Assembly: GCA_033812735.1 (NCBI GenBank)
Contig: JAPXTA010000002.1
Span: 28,065-92,064 of the forward strand
Length of the DNA: 64,000 nt
Source: JABFRJ01 sp033812735
Lineage (GTDB): Bacteria > Pseudomonadota > Alphaproteobacteria > Rhizobiales > Hyphomicrobiaceae
Direction of reading: 5' to 3'
In this document: positions 25,382 to 35,500 of the stretch, in pieces
How the letters are laid out: the number at the start of each line of letters is the position of its first letter
Position numbering within the stretch: the stretch's first letter is position 1
The notes under the pieces: generated by a model
What the model was told of the DNA's origin: nothing
Databases searched by the model: none
The model's input: only the letters and a program-made list of their open reading frames with translations
Translations under genes and position numbers: made by a program

Positions 25382-26674
25382 ATGGCAGACGATCAACGCG
25401 ATCCCGGATTTGCAACCTTGTCGATCCACGCTGGCGCTGCGCCCGATCCGGCAACGGGTGCGCGGATCACGCCGATCTATCAAACGGCGTCGTACGTGTT
25501 CAACGACGCGGATCATGCAGCGTCGCTGTTCGGGCTCGAAGTGTTCGGCAATATCTATACACGGCTCGGCAATCCGACGCAGGGGGTGCTGGAGCAGCGT
25601 GTCGCGGCGCTGGAAGGCGGAACGGCCGCGCTCGCCGTGGCATCAGGGCATGCGGCGCAGCTCCTCTGCTTCCACACGCTGCTCGAGCCGGGTGACGAGT
25701 TCGTGGCGGGGCGGCAGCTTTACGGCGGCTCGATCAACCAGTTCAACCACTCGTTCAAGAAGTTCGGCTGGACGGTGAAATGGGCGGATGGGACCGATCC
25801 GGCGAGCTTCGAGGCGGCGATCACGCCGAAGACCAAAGCGATCATGATCGAGAGCATCGCCAATCCAGGTGGTGTCGTGATCGACATCGCGGCGATCAGC
25901 AGGATCGCCAAGGCGCACGGCATTCCGCTGATCGTCGACAACACGCTGGCGACGCCATATCTGTGCCGCCCGAAGGATCACGGCGCCGATATCGTGCTCC
26001 ACTCGCTCACCAAGTTCATGGGCGGGCACGGCAACTCGATCGGTGGCGTAATTGTCGACTGCGGCACGTTCGACTGGATGGGGTCGAAGCGGAAGTATCC
26101 GACGCTGCAGGATCCGAATGCGAGCTACAACGGCATGCGGCTCGGGGAGACGTTCGGCAATTTCGCCTTTGCGATCGCTTGCCGGGTGATGGGTCTGCGC
26201 GATCTCGGACCTGCGATCTCGCCGTTCAACGCGTTCATGATCCTGACGGGGATCGAGACGCTGCCGCTCCGGATGGAAAAGCATTGCGCCAACGCGGTCG
26301 CCGTCGCGCGGCATTTGGAAAAGCATCCGAAGGTCGCGTGGGTGAATTATGCGGGGCTCGAGGGCAACGCGTACAACGCGATCCAGAAGCGAATTGCGCC
26401 GAAGGGGGCGGGTGCGGTGTTTACCTTCGGCGTCAAGGGCGGCTATGAGGCGGGCGTCAAGTTCGTGTCGGGCTGCGAGCTGCTATCGCACCTCGCCAAT
26501 ATCGGCGACACGCGATCGCTGGTGATCCACCCGGCCTCGACGACGCACCGGCAGTTGACGGACGAGCAACGTGCGGCGGCTGGCGCCGGCGGCGACGTTG
26601 TTCGCCTGTCCATCGGCCTCGAGGATGCGGCTGACATCATCGCGGACATCGACAAGGCGCTCGCGGGGTGCTGA
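25382..26674 (+). CDS. metY: O-acetylhomoserine sulfhydrylase (PLP enzyme)
   Basis: The 430-residue product belongs to the Cys/Met metabolism PLP family. It shows the PLP-lysine motif HSLTKFMGGHG (Lys211), YTRLGNPT near the start and GDTRSLVIHPASTTH in the C-terminal domain, matching MetY, which makes homocysteine from O-acetylhomoserine and sulfide. GGAG stands six bases before the chosen ATG. No methionine gene is adjacent. I looked at the 89-base leader for a SAM riboswitch and saw no convincing core. Confidence 0.92.
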   Translation: MADDQRDPGFATLSIHAGAAPDPATGARITPIYQTASYVFNDADHAASLFGLEVFGNIYTRLGNPTQGVLEQRVAALEGGTAALAVASGHAAQLLCFHTLLEPGDEFVAGRQLYGGSINQFNHSFKKFGWTVKWADGTDPASFEAAITPKTKAIMIESIANPGGVVIDIAAISRIAKAHGIPLIVDNTLATPYLCRPKDHGADIVLHSLTKFMGGHGNSIGGVIVDCGTFDWMGSKRKYPTLQDPNASYNGMRLGETFGNFAFAIACRVMGLRDLGPAISPFNAFMILTGIETLPLRMEKHCANAVAVARHLEKHPKVAWVNYAGLEGNAYNAIQKRIAPKGAGAVFTFGVKGGYEAGVKFVSGCELLSHLANIGDTRSLVIHPASTTHRQLTDEQRAAAGAGGDVVRLSIGLEDAADIIADIDKALAGC

Positions 26675-26694
26675 CAAGGTAGCGGCTTTCGAGC

Positions 26695-26723
26695 GGAGCG
26701 CGCACGTTAACCGTCCGCGCTCC
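26695..26723 (+). terminator. Possible terminator after metY
   Basis: An 8-bp stem (GGAGCGCG with CGCGCTCC, 13-base loop) follows metY by about 20 bases, with only a weak CTTC tail. Confidence 0.4.
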
Positions 26724-26806
26724 CTTCACGTTCTCGTCAGGTAAACGGGCTTGGCACGGCATCTGCTTTGGATGGGTAGACGTTTCCTCCAGCGGATAAG
26801 TTTGCC

Positions 26807-28630
26807 ATGGCAACCCGTTCCACGCCGCGACTTGCGCCTGGTGCCCACCTCGGTGCGCACCGGGCCTTCGGACTCAACGATGCCGTAAACAATCGGGGTG
26901 GCGAACGCGCCGCCGACGCGCCGGTGCATAGCGCCGATCTGGGCGGGGCCGGTGGCGGCTCAAGGGGAGACGCCGGCGAACACGGTTCGACACGTTTTGG
27001 CGACCGTTTCAAGACTTTCGCCAAGCCGGTCTGGCTGTCCGACATGGTTGTGCCGGAACGGAACAGTTTCGGCGTGCTGCGGCTCATGATGGCGCTCGCC
27101 GTCCTCGTGTCGCACGCGGTATTCCTTGCAACCGGGCAGAACACTGCAGAGCCGCTCTACCGATGGACAGGCTATACGCTCGGCCAGCATGGCGTGCAGG
27201 TGTTCTTTTTCCTGTCCGGCATTCTCGTCGCCCAGAGTCTGATGAAAAGCGAGAGCGTCAGGGACTATGCGATTGCGCGTGGCTTGCGGATCTTTCCGGC
27301 GCTGATCGTTTGCGTTCTGCTGACGGCGCTGGTGCTTGGGCCGTGGCTGACGACATTGCCTGTCACCGACTATCTCAAGGACAAGCTGACGGCTGCCTAC
27401 ATCGTCAAGAACATCCTTCTGATCAGGGCGTCGGCGCCGCTGCCCGGCTTGTTCGAGGGCTCGCCGGGCGATGCCGCGGGCGCCGTCAACACCTCGCTGT
27501 GGACGCTCAAGTACGAGGTGATGTGCTACGTCGCGCTCGCCCTTGTCGGGTGGATTGCGATCCGCACGAAGGCTTACCGTGAAGTCGCAATCGTAGCGAT
27601 CGCCGGCTGGCTCGCCATCGTGATGACGCAGCGCGTCGGGCTCGAACTCGGCGTTCCGCGCACGACGTTCGAGGTTCTTCTCTACTTCATGATCTTCTTC
27701 GGCGCTGGGTCCATTGCCTACGCCCTTCGCCAATACATTCCGGTCCACGGCTTGATCCTGGTGGCGTTGGGTATCGTGTTCGCGCTCGCGATCGGAACGC
27801 GCTACGCCGTGCCTGTCATGGCGGTGACGCTCGGCTATGGCGCGCTGTGGCTTGCGACATTCGAGTTCTGGGGGCTGCGCGCTTTCACCAATCATAGCGA
27901 CTATTCCTATGGGACGTACATCTACGGGATGCCGGTGTCGCAAGCGCTGATGCATTTCCTGCCTGGTATGAGCGCAACGGCGCTCATCTTGTTGACGGCG
28001 GGTATCGTGCTGTTTCTGGCATTCCTCTCTTGGGAATTCATCGAGCGGCCGGCGCTGCGACTGCGCCACCGACTGAATGCGCCGAAACGTGCGCCGGAGG
28101 AAGCTGCGATGCCGGCTGCTGGCGTAAACGAGCAGCCGATATTCCGCAAGATCGTGCGCCAGCCGGTTGCGGCGCTCTTTCCGAAGGTCGCGGATGTGTT
28201 CGGTGCGAAGGGCAACGCGGCGGCCGCAAAAGATGCCGTGGCTGCGCCGGAAGGCGTGGCTGAGGTTGTTGCAATCGCGCGGCCTTGGCGGCCGATGTCG
28301 GCGGTCGCCCGCCTGCACGTTGCGAGCGAAGGGCCATTCGTCGACAAGGCTGCCGTGAAGGCTGAGCCGCCGCCGTCGCCGGAGGTTCCGAAGGACCGGA
28401 TTGCGATGGCGCTCAAGCGCGCGAAAGGCGGTGCGGACGCAGGCCAGACGGCAGGCCAGACGGCCGGCAAGTCGACGGGCAAGACCGTGCCGATCACGAG
28501 TCTCGTGAAGGCCCGGATCGCACGCAAGGCGGTCGATTCCGAGGCTGTCAGCGACGCTGCACCGAAGCGCCAGTTCCGGCCCCGGCCGGCATGGCGTCCG
28601 ATGCAGCCGCTCGGGCCCGAAGCGCTGTGA
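26807..28630 (+). CDS. Membrane acyltransferase, OafA/YrhL family, with long C-terminal tail
   Basis: The 607-residue product has an acyltransferase-3 domain of about ten membrane helices (residues about 88-420): FGVLRLMMALAVLVSHAV with the conserved His, HGVQVFFFLSGILVAQSL, and C-terminal LSWEFIERPALR. Such enzymes O-acylate surface polysaccharide or other envelope sugars. The first 75 residues are soluble and Gly/Ala/Asp-rich. The last 180 residues are hydrophilic and basic, with an AGQTAGQTAGK repeat and several Pro-Arg-rich segments; this disordered tail is much longer than usual. Acceptor unknown. Confidence 0.85.
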   Translation: MATRSTPRLAPGAHLGAHRAFGLNDAVNNRGGERAADAPVHSADLGGAGGGSRGDAGEHGSTRFGDRFKTFAKPVWLSDMVVPERNSFGVLRLMMALAVLVSHAVFLATGQNTAEPLYRWTGYTLGQHGVQVFFFLSGILVAQSLMKSESVRDYAIARGLRIFPALIVCVLLTALVLGPWLTTLPVTDYLKDKLTAAYIVKNILLIRASAPLPGLFEGSPGDAAGAVNTSLWTLKYEVMCYVALALVGWIAIRTKAYREVAIVAIAGWLAIVMTQRVGLELGVPRTTFEVLLYFMIFFGAGSIAYALRQYIPVHGLILVALGIVFALAIGTRYAVPVMAVTLGYGALWLATFEFWGLRAFTNHSDYSYGTYIYGMPVSQALMHFLPGMSATALILLTAGIVLFLAFLSWEFIERPALRLRHRLNAPKRAPEEAAMPAAGVNEQPIFRKIVRQPVAALFPKVADVFGAKGNAAAAKDAVAAPEGVAEVVAIARPWRPMSAVARLHVASEGPFVDKAAVKAEPPPSPEVPKDRIAMALKRAKGGADAGQTAGQTAGKSTGKTVPITSLVKARIARKAVDSEAVSDAAPKRQFRPRPAWRPMQPLGPEAL

Positions 28631-28767
28631 CGCTTCTCGGCCGAGTGCCACGCATTATGAACGCCCGATAACCCGCGCATTCAGAACGAGTTCAACGCGA
28701 TCCTGTCATACGTGGTGCCATGAGTTGAGCGCCGGCTCTACCCGGCACCCGAACAGGAACCACCGTC

Positions 28768-29100
28768 ATGAACCGCATCGTTCTCGCTTCTCTGACCGCT
28801 TTGACGCTTTCAGCCGCCGTCTCTACGGGCGCCTCGGCTTATGACCGGGTCGACGCCCGCCAAGCCGTGCAGTCGTCCCGTATCCAGCAGGGTGTCCGTT
28901 CGGGCGAGATCAATCGCTTCGAGGCGATGCGCCTTCGTGCCGAACAAGCCCGTATCGCCCAGATGGAGCGCCGCGCCGAGGCCGATGGCCGCGTCGAGCG
29001 CCATGAGGCCGCGCAGATCCGCCGTGCGCAGAACGAAGCATCGCGTCACATCTATCAGGAAAGCCACGACAGCCAGCGCCGCTGGTTCCGCTGGTGGTAA
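28768..29100 (+). CDS. Small secreted Arg/Glu/Gln-rich protein
   Basis: The 110-residue product has a signal peptide (IVLASLTALTLSAAVSTGASA, cleavage after ASA) and a mature helical, highly charged region (QQGVRSGEINRFEAMRLRAEQARIAQMERRAEADGRVERHEAAQIRRAQ) ending WFRWW. The alternating Arg/Glu pattern suggests a periplasmic helical hairpin. Such proteins are common in Rhizobiales but have no assigned function known to me. A strong terminator follows. Confidence 0.75.
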   Translation: MNRIVLASLTALTLSAAVSTGASAYDRVDARQAVQSSRIQQGVRSGEINRFEAMRLRAEQARIAQMERRAEADGRVERHEAAQIRRAQNEASRHIYQESHDSQRRWFRWW

Positions 29101-29133
29101 CCGCCAGCCCGCTGCTTCTCTCCATTCGACTTC

Positions 29134-29160
29134 GGGCCGCCCATCGGGCGGCCCTTTTTT
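29134..29160 (+). terminator. Rho-independent terminator
   Basis: A perfect 9-bp GC stem (GGGCCGCCC with its complement, loop ATC) is followed by six T residues, 34 bases after the small secreted gene. Confidence 0.93.
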
Positions 29161-29301
29161 GTGTTTTGCCATCCGACACGCCTGTGCGCCTGCCGGTTGG
29201 CGCGAAGGGTGAATGAGGGCAATTTGCCGTATGGGAGCGCCTTGGCAGCTGCTGCGGCCGTCGATAGTGTCGGCGCAAACAGTCAATTGGAGGAAATGTC
29301 C

Positions 29302-30942
29302 ATGCTCGCCGGCGTCATGATGAACCGCCCCTTGCTCATCTCGAGCCTGATCGACTATGCGGCGGAGGTTTATGGCGACCAGCCGATCGTGTCGTCGACC
29401 GTTGAAGGCAGCATTCATCGCTACGGCTATCGCGAGGCGCGCGCGCGGATTGCCAAGCTTGCAAACGCGCTCATCGGCATGGGCATCAAGAAGGGTGACC
29501 GGGTGGCCACGCTGGCGTGGAACGGCTACCGGCATTTTGAACTTTACTATGCGATCTCGGGGATCGGAGCGGTCTGCCACACGATCAATCCGCGTCTGTC
29601 GGTCGAGCAGTTCAACTACATCGTCAATCATGCAGACGATCAGGCCATTTTCTTCGACCTGACATTTGCGCCGCTGATCGAGAAGCTGTCGGGTCACTGG
29701 AAGGGCGTGAAGCACTTCGTCGCGATGACGGATGCGGCGCACATGCCGGCGCCGTCGGCAACGATGCCGGGACTCGCATGCTACGAGACCCTTCTCGCTA
29801 CCGCGCCGGATCAGATTATGTGGCCCGAGTTCGACGAGAACGAAGCGGCGGCACTCTGCTATACTTCAGGTACGACGGGTGACCCCAAAGGGGCGCTCTA
29901 TTCGCACCGCTCGACGATTCTGCATGCGCTGTTCACGCTCACCGGCATGCACAAGGCCTTCGGAACCGATCAGTCGATCCTGCCTGTTGTACCGATGTTC
30001 CACGTCAATGCCTGGGGTCTCAACTATCTGGCGCCGGTGACGGGGACGGCGATGGTGCTGCCGGGACCGAAGCTCGATGGCAAGTCGCTGTTCGAGCTGA
30101 TGGATGGCGAACAGGTGCGTTCATCGTGGGGTGTGCCAACGGTTTGGCTTGGACTGCTTGGCGAGATGAAGAGCCGGGGACGCAAGCCAGTCGGCTTGAC
30201 AGAGGTGGTGATCGGCGGATCGGCCGCGCCGCGACCGATGATCGAGACGTTCGAGCGCGATTACGGCATCAACGTCGTGCACGCGTGGGGCATGACCGAG
30301 ATGAGCCCGATCGGGTCGATCGGCCGGCTTAGTCCAGATGAGGAAGCGATGCCGCTCGCCGATCGCGTGACGAACAAAACGAACCAGGGTCACCGCATGT
30401 ACGGCGTCGATTTCAAAATTATCGGCGAGGATGGTAAGCGACTGCCGCATGACGGTAAGACGCAGGGCGAGCTGCATGTGCGCGGCAACACGATCGTGTC
30501 GGGCTATTTCAACGACGCCAAGGCCAGTGCGCGCTCACACGACAACGAAGGTTGGTTCGCGACGGGGGATGTGGCGAAGATCTCGCCGCGCGGCGTTCTC
30601 ACGATCGTCGATCGCACGAAGGATCTCGTGAAGTCGGGCGGGGAATGGATTTCTTCGATCGATGTGGAAGGAGCGGCACTCGCTCACCCGGGGCTCGCCA
30701 ACTGCGCCGTCATTGGCGTGCCGCATCCCAAGTGGGACGAACGGCCAGTGCTCGTCGCGGTCAAGGCGCCTGGCGCGGATCCGACGAAGGACGAAATCAT
30801 CAAGATGCTCGAAAGCAAACTGGCGAAATGGCAACTGCCGGACGATGTGATTTTCGTCGAGGCGTTGCCGCTCGGGGCTACCGGCAAGGTGTCGAAGAAA
30901 GATCTGCGCACGAAATTCGCCAACTACAAATTGCCGGAGTGA
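29302..30942 (+). CDS. Fatty acyl-CoA synthetase (AMP-binding)
   Basis: The 546-residue product is an ANL-superfamily ligase with YTSGTTGDPKGALYSHR (P-loop), WGMTEMSPIG (A5-like), TGDVAKISPRGVLTIVDRTKDLVKSGGEWIS (hinge region) and the C-terminal catalytic Lys in GATGKVSKKDLR. The sequence fits medium- or long-chain fatty acid CoA ligases of the AlkK/FadD3-like branch. GGAGG eight bases upstream favours the ATG at 29302 over the one at 29296. Isolated transcription unit. Confidence 0.9.
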   Translation: MLAGVMMNRPLLISSLIDYAAEVYGDQPIVSSTVEGSIHRYGYREARARIAKLANALIGMGIKKGDRVATLAWNGYRHFELYYAISGIGAVCHTINPRLSVEQFNYIVNHADDQAIFFDLTFAPLIEKLSGHWKGVKHFVAMTDAAHMPAPSATMPGLACYETLLATAPDQIMWPEFDENEAAALCYTSGTTGDPKGALYSHRSTILHALFTLTGMHKAFGTDQSILPVVPMFHVNAWGLNYLAPVTGTAMVLPGPKLDGKSLFELMDGEQVRSSWGVPTVWLGLLGEMKSRGRKPVGLTEVVIGGSAAPRPMIETFERDYGINVVHAWGMTEMSPIGSIGRLSPDEEAMPLADRVTNKTNQGHRMYGVDFKIIGEDGKRLPHDGKTQGELHVRGNTIVSGYFNDAKASARSHDNEGWFATGDVAKISPRGVLTIVDRTKDLVKSGGEWISSIDVEGAALAHPGLANCAVIGVPHPKWDERPVLVAVKAPGADPTKDEIIKMLESKLAKWQLPDDVIFVEALPLGATGKVSKKDLRTKFANYKLPE

Positions 30943-31070
30943 GGAAAGTCACAGTCGCGCGCGAGGCACAGGCAAGCGCGATCGAGCGGTCTTGCACAGG
31001 GCGCGCCGACTTGTGCGGAAAACTCACTTGAGTGCTGCGCTGGTTGGACGGTCCTACTAGAAAGCATAAC

Positions 31071-31157
31071 GAGAGAGCTGGTTGCTGCGGGTGTAGGCGG
31101 GGGCTTTCGCCGGAACTCGAGGGCATTGAGGTTCCGGTTCGCGTGACCAGTTCTCTC
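31071..31157 (+). ncRNA. Candidate structured RNA element upstream of the GST gene
   Basis: A 12-bp helix with one G-U pair closes this region (31071-31082 with 31146-31157). Inside it, a hairpin of four to six pairs (GGCG with CGCC, 31096-31111) and a hairpin of five to seven pairs (GGAAC with GTTCC, 31110-31137) can form; they compete at 31108-31111. It lies 163 bases before the GST start in a 377-base gap. It matches no riboswitch class I know. This is read by eye and not folded computationally. Confidence 0.35.
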
Positions 31158-31319
31158 TCCTCAATGTCAGGTCTAATCGAGCGCGCCTCCAAAGAGCCTA
31201 GCGCGGACCTCAGACGCGGCGAGGAGCGGTTATCCGCTGGTGTCGGCTTGTCATCGCCGTCCGCTTGTGGCCTGCTGCGTGTCTCGCCCTTCCAATTCTG
31301 ATGTCCTTTGGAGAAAGAT

Positions 31320-31928
31320 ATGATGAAGCTCTTATCGAGCCCTGCGTCCCCCTATGCGCGGAAAGTGCGCATGGTCGCCGCCGTGAAGGGGCTTGAGAGC
31401 CAGATCGAGAGTGTCTTCCCGGATGCAAACAAGGGCGATCCGGAGCTCAACGCCAAGAACCCGCTCGGCAAGATCCCATGCTTGGTTACGGCCAGCGGTG
31501 CTGTCGTCCACGACAGTCACGTCATCTGCGAGTATTTCGATAGCATAGGCGGCGGGCCTGAACTCTTTCCAAAGTCGGGCGATGCGCGCTGGGATACGCT
31601 GACGCGCGGATCGCTCGCTGACGGCATCCTCGATGCGGCGCTCCTGCTCGTCTACGAGCGGCGCTACCGGCCGGAGGACAAGGTCGTGCAGCCGTGGGTC
31701 GACCGGCAGTGGTCGAAGATCAACCGGTCGCTCGACCTCCTCGAAGCTGCTCCGCCGCAGTGGAGCGGTCATCCGGACTATGGGCACATCACGCTCGCCT
31801 GCGCGCTCGGATATTTGGATTTCCGGCATCAGGGCTTGTGGCGCACGGGGCGTCCGAAGCTAGTTGCTTGGCTCGAGCAGTTCGCCAAGGCGGTTCCAGC
31901 GTTCGGTGCAACGCAGCCGGTTGGTTGA
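31320..31928 (+). CDS. Glutathione S-transferase family protein
   Basis: The 202-residue product has a thioredoxin-like N-domain (KLLSSPASPYARKVRMVAAVKGL, then NPLGKIPCLVTASGAVVHDSHVICEYFD with the cis-Pro and the Asp-Ser glutathione contact) and a helical C-domain with HITLACALGYLDFRH. GGAGAAAG precedes the ATG pair at 31320/31323. It may conjugate or reduce with glutathione; the substrate is unknown. The rhodanese gene follows after 14 bases, so the two are probably cotranscribed. Confidence 0.9.
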   Translation: MMKLLSSPASPYARKVRMVAAVKGLESQIESVFPDANKGDPELNAKNPLGKIPCLVTASGAVVHDSHVICEYFDSIGGGPELFPKSGDARWDTLTRGSLADGILDAALLLVYERRYRPEDKVVQPWVDRQWSKINRSLDLLEAAPPQWSGHPDYGHITLACALGYLDFRHQGLWRTGRPKLVAWLEQFAKAVPAFGATQPVG

Positions 31929-31942
31929 TTTGGAGTTGCAGC

Positions 31943-32395
31943 GTGGTTCGACTGATCGCAGCCCTTTCCGCCGTTGTTCTGTCGATTTCGACGGCCATGG
32001 CGCAGTCCCCATCGATGGCGCCGGCGGAGGCGCACGCCAAGGCGGTCGCCGGCGAGGTTGTGCTGGTTGATATCCGGACGCCCGGCGAATGGCGGGAGAC
32101 TGGTTTGCCTGCCAGCGCGCACGCCATCACCATGAACCAAGATGGGCGGGCGCTCGTCGCGGCGTTGGATAAAGCCATGGGCGGCGATCGGTCGAAGCCG
32201 CTCGCGCTCATCTGCCGGACTGGCAACCGTTCGAGCCATCTTCAAAGCCAGTTGCAGCGGGCCGGGTTTATGAACGTCATCGACGTTTCGCAGGGGATGG
32301 CTGGGAGCAGGAGCGGTCCTGGCTGGTTAAAATCGGGTTTGCCGACACGTCCAGGTGATCCTGCGTCGCCGCCGCAACTTGCCAAAGCGCAATAA
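31943..32395 (+). CDS. Periplasmic rhodanese-like protein
   Basis: The 150-residue product begins at GTG with TGGAG seven bases upstream and has a signal peptide (LIAALSAVVLSISTAMA). The single rhodanese domain includes VVLVDIRTPGEWRETGLPASAHAI, the active-site loop with Cys in LICRTGNRSSHL, and GMAGSRSGPGWLKSGLP at the end, as in complete domains. It likely handles sulfane sulfur in the periplasm. It follows the GST gene. Confidence 0.88.
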   Translation: MVRLIAALSAVVLSISTAMAQSPSMAPAEAHAKAVAGEVVLVDIRTPGEWRETGLPASAHAITMNQDGRALVAALDKAMGGDRSKPLALICRTGNRSSHLQSQLQRAGFMNVIDVSQGMAGSRSGPGWLKSGLPTRPGDPASPPQLAKAQ

Positions 32396-32551
32396 GCGGG
32401 TGGAAATTCCGGAAAGTGACGGAATGCGGGGGTAATCCCTTGCAACGAGGCGAAAGACCTTCGTCTCGGCCACTGTTCGGCCAACAGCAGTTGCTCCAAT
32501 CTCGTCTTGCCGGCACAGGTCTGCGCCGGCTTGCCAACGGGATTGTGAGCC

Positions 32552-35500
32552 ATGTCCGACACGCGCTATTTCAGGTCATTCACGCAACTTGCCGCGGCAG
32601 CCTCGCTGACGGTGCTTGCCCTCTACGTGTCCCCCGCGACGGCAGCCGAGCCCTTCGCCGACAAGGCGCTTGCGGAGCAGGCCAACACGCTCGAACAGCA
32701 GATCCGCACGAAGCCCGCGACGACAGTCAAACGAACGGCGCGCGAATGGAAGGCGGAAGCCGACAAGCTGCTGGCGCCGCCGATATCCAATCCGCGCGAG
32801 GCGGTTGCGGCGCTACAACAGGCGGTCAATCTGGAGCCGGCGAATTCAGATTACTGGCTGGCGCTCGCGAATGCGCTCATCGCCATCAACCCGGAGACCT
32901 ATCAGCAGGACGAACGCGGCCGCGTGCAATTGCAGATGACCGCTAGTGCGTATCGTGCCTACGAACGCGCGAAGACGGACCCGCAGAAGGTGGCGGCGCT
33001 CGACGCGCTCGCCGAGGGATTGAAGCGGCGGGCGCAGTACCGGTCGGCGCTCACCGCGTACACCAGTGCTCTGGGATTGTCAGATACGCCACGGCGGCGC
33101 GCCGCCTATGAGTCACTTCGCAACGAGCACGGTTTCCGCGTCGTCGACACGCGGATCGACGCGGATGCCGCTTCGCCACAAGCATGCGTCGTGTTCTCGG
33201 AGCGTCTTGCAGGCGGCGAGATCGACTGGTCGACCTTCATCAAGCTCGACGGCAAGACGCCGGACGCGGTCCGCGCCGACGGCAAGCAGCTTTGCGTCGA
33301 TGGCCTGGCGCACGGCAAGACGTACAAGGTTTCCCTGCGCGCCGGTTTGCCGTCTGTCATTGCGGGTGAGCCGTTGATGAAGTCGAGCGATCTGACGATG
33401 TACGTGCGGGATCGTTCGCCGACGGTGCGCGGTACGGCCAAGTCGTACGTACTGCCGTCGTCGGGCCAACAGGGCATTCCGCTGACGACGACAAACGTGC
33501 AGCTGCTCGGTATCGACGTCTACCGCATCGGTGATCGCGGCCTAGCTTCGCTTTTGCAGAACGGCGATGTGTCCCGTGCGCCGGAGACGTACGAGATCGA
33601 AGCCATCCGTGAGCGCACGGGACAGAAGGTTTATTCAGGCGAACTCGAGGTCGTCGCGTCGCGTGTCAACGAGGAGGTGACGACGGCGTTTCCTGTCAGT
33701 GAGGCAATCGGCAAGTTGCAGCCGGGCATCTACATGCTCTCGGCGAGAGTGCTGCCGCGCAAGTCGGGTGATGAACGCACGCAGTCCAGCCAATGGTTCA
33801 TCGTTTCGGACCTCGGGCTTACGACCTATACCGGCAGTGATGGACTGCATGCCTTCGTGCGGTCGCTGACGTCGGCAGCCGGTGTGGCGAATGCAAAAGT
33901 AAAACTCGTTGCCAAGAACAACGAGATTTTGGCCAACGGCGCCACGGACGCGCGCGGCTATGTGCGTTTCGACGCGGGACTGACGAAGGGTGAGGGCGGC
34001 CTTGCGCCGCAGATGCTCGCGGTGGAGACGGCGGAAGGCGACTACGCCTTTCTCGACCTCGGCACGACCGCGTTCGATCTGTCCGATCGCGGCGTGAAGG
34101 GCCGCGCGGCACCGGGGCCGGTCGATGCGTTCGCCTACACCGATCGCGGTGTCTATCGCCCGGGCGAGACGGTGCAGGTTGCGACGCTGGTGCGCGATCA
34201 AGCGGTGAAGGCGTCGGCTGTTCCCGTGACACTGATCGTGTCGCGGCCTGACGGCGTTGAATACCGGCGCATGCTGTTGCCCGATCAGGGGCTTGGGGGG
34301 CGGCACGTGCCGCTGACGCTCAGCGCGAACGCGATGGGCGGCACATGGCGCGCGAAGGTCTACACCGATCCGAAGGCGGATCCGCTCGCAACGGTGTCAT
34401 TCCTCGTCGAGGACTATGTGCCCGAGCGGCTCGACATGAAGTTGGAGGCTGCAACGCCTTCAGTCACGCTCGAAGGCGGCAAGGTGAAGCTTGCGGGCAA
34501 ATATCTTTATGGGCCGCCGGCTGCTGGCCTCGACATCGAGGGCGAAGTCGTCGTCAAGCCGTCGAAGGCCGGTGTCGCGGCGTTCCCGGGCTATTACTTC
34601 GGGCGTGCGGACGAGAAAATCACGCCGACGCGTGAAGCTTTGGAGATTGCCGAGGAGACGGCGGCAGACGGCACGGCTGTTGTCGATGTGAAGCTGCCGA
34701 AGGTCGAGAAAACGGCGCGAGCGCTCGATGCGGAGGTGATCCTACGGTTGAAGGAAACAGGTGGCCGCACCATCGAGCGGACGATTTCGCTGCCGGTCGA
34801 TTTTAAAGAGGCCCGTATCGGGATCAAACCGGGCTTTGCCGACAATCAGGCGCGCGAAGGCGAGGTGGCGCGGTTCGACGTGGTGCAGGTGGATGGTGCG
34901 GGCAAGGCAGTAAGCGCGAAGGGCCTCAAGTGGGAACTCGTGAAGCTCGAGCAGCGCTGGCAGTGGTTCAGCCGCGGCGGTAGCTGGGCGTATGATGTTC
35001 AGACGCTGACACGGCGGGTTGCGAACGGAACGGTCGATACGCAAGCGAGCCAGCCTGGCGCCATCGAAGCTAAGCTCGACTGGGGCCGCTACAGGCTGGA
35101 AGTCAAGTCGGGCGATGGTGCGGCTGCCGCACTGACGAACATCGAGTTCAATGCCGGCTGGCATGCTGACGAAGCGGCCGACAGCCCGGAGATGCTCGAA
35201 CTCGCGCTGGACAAGCCGGCGTATAAGGCTGGTGAGACGGCGCGCGTGAAAGTGGCGTCGCGCTTTGCTGGGACCGCTCTCGTCTCGGTGCTCAACGGCG
35301 GTGTCGTCAGCTTCAAGGAAGCGCAGGTTCCGGCAGGCGGCGCCGAGATCCCCGTCGAGGTGTCTGACAACTGGGGGCCGGGCGCCTATGTGGCGGTGAC
35401 GCTGTTCAGGCCGCTCGACGGGCCGGCGAAGCGGATGCCGGGACGCGCGATCGGTCTCGGGTGGCTTGCCGTGGATCAGACGCCAAGATCGCTCAAGGTA

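Noticed and set aside
26960..28651. A 563-residue minus-strand frame opposite the acyltransferase gene
   Set aside because: Arg/His/Glu-rich shadow of a gene with clear membrane helices and motifs on the plus strand.
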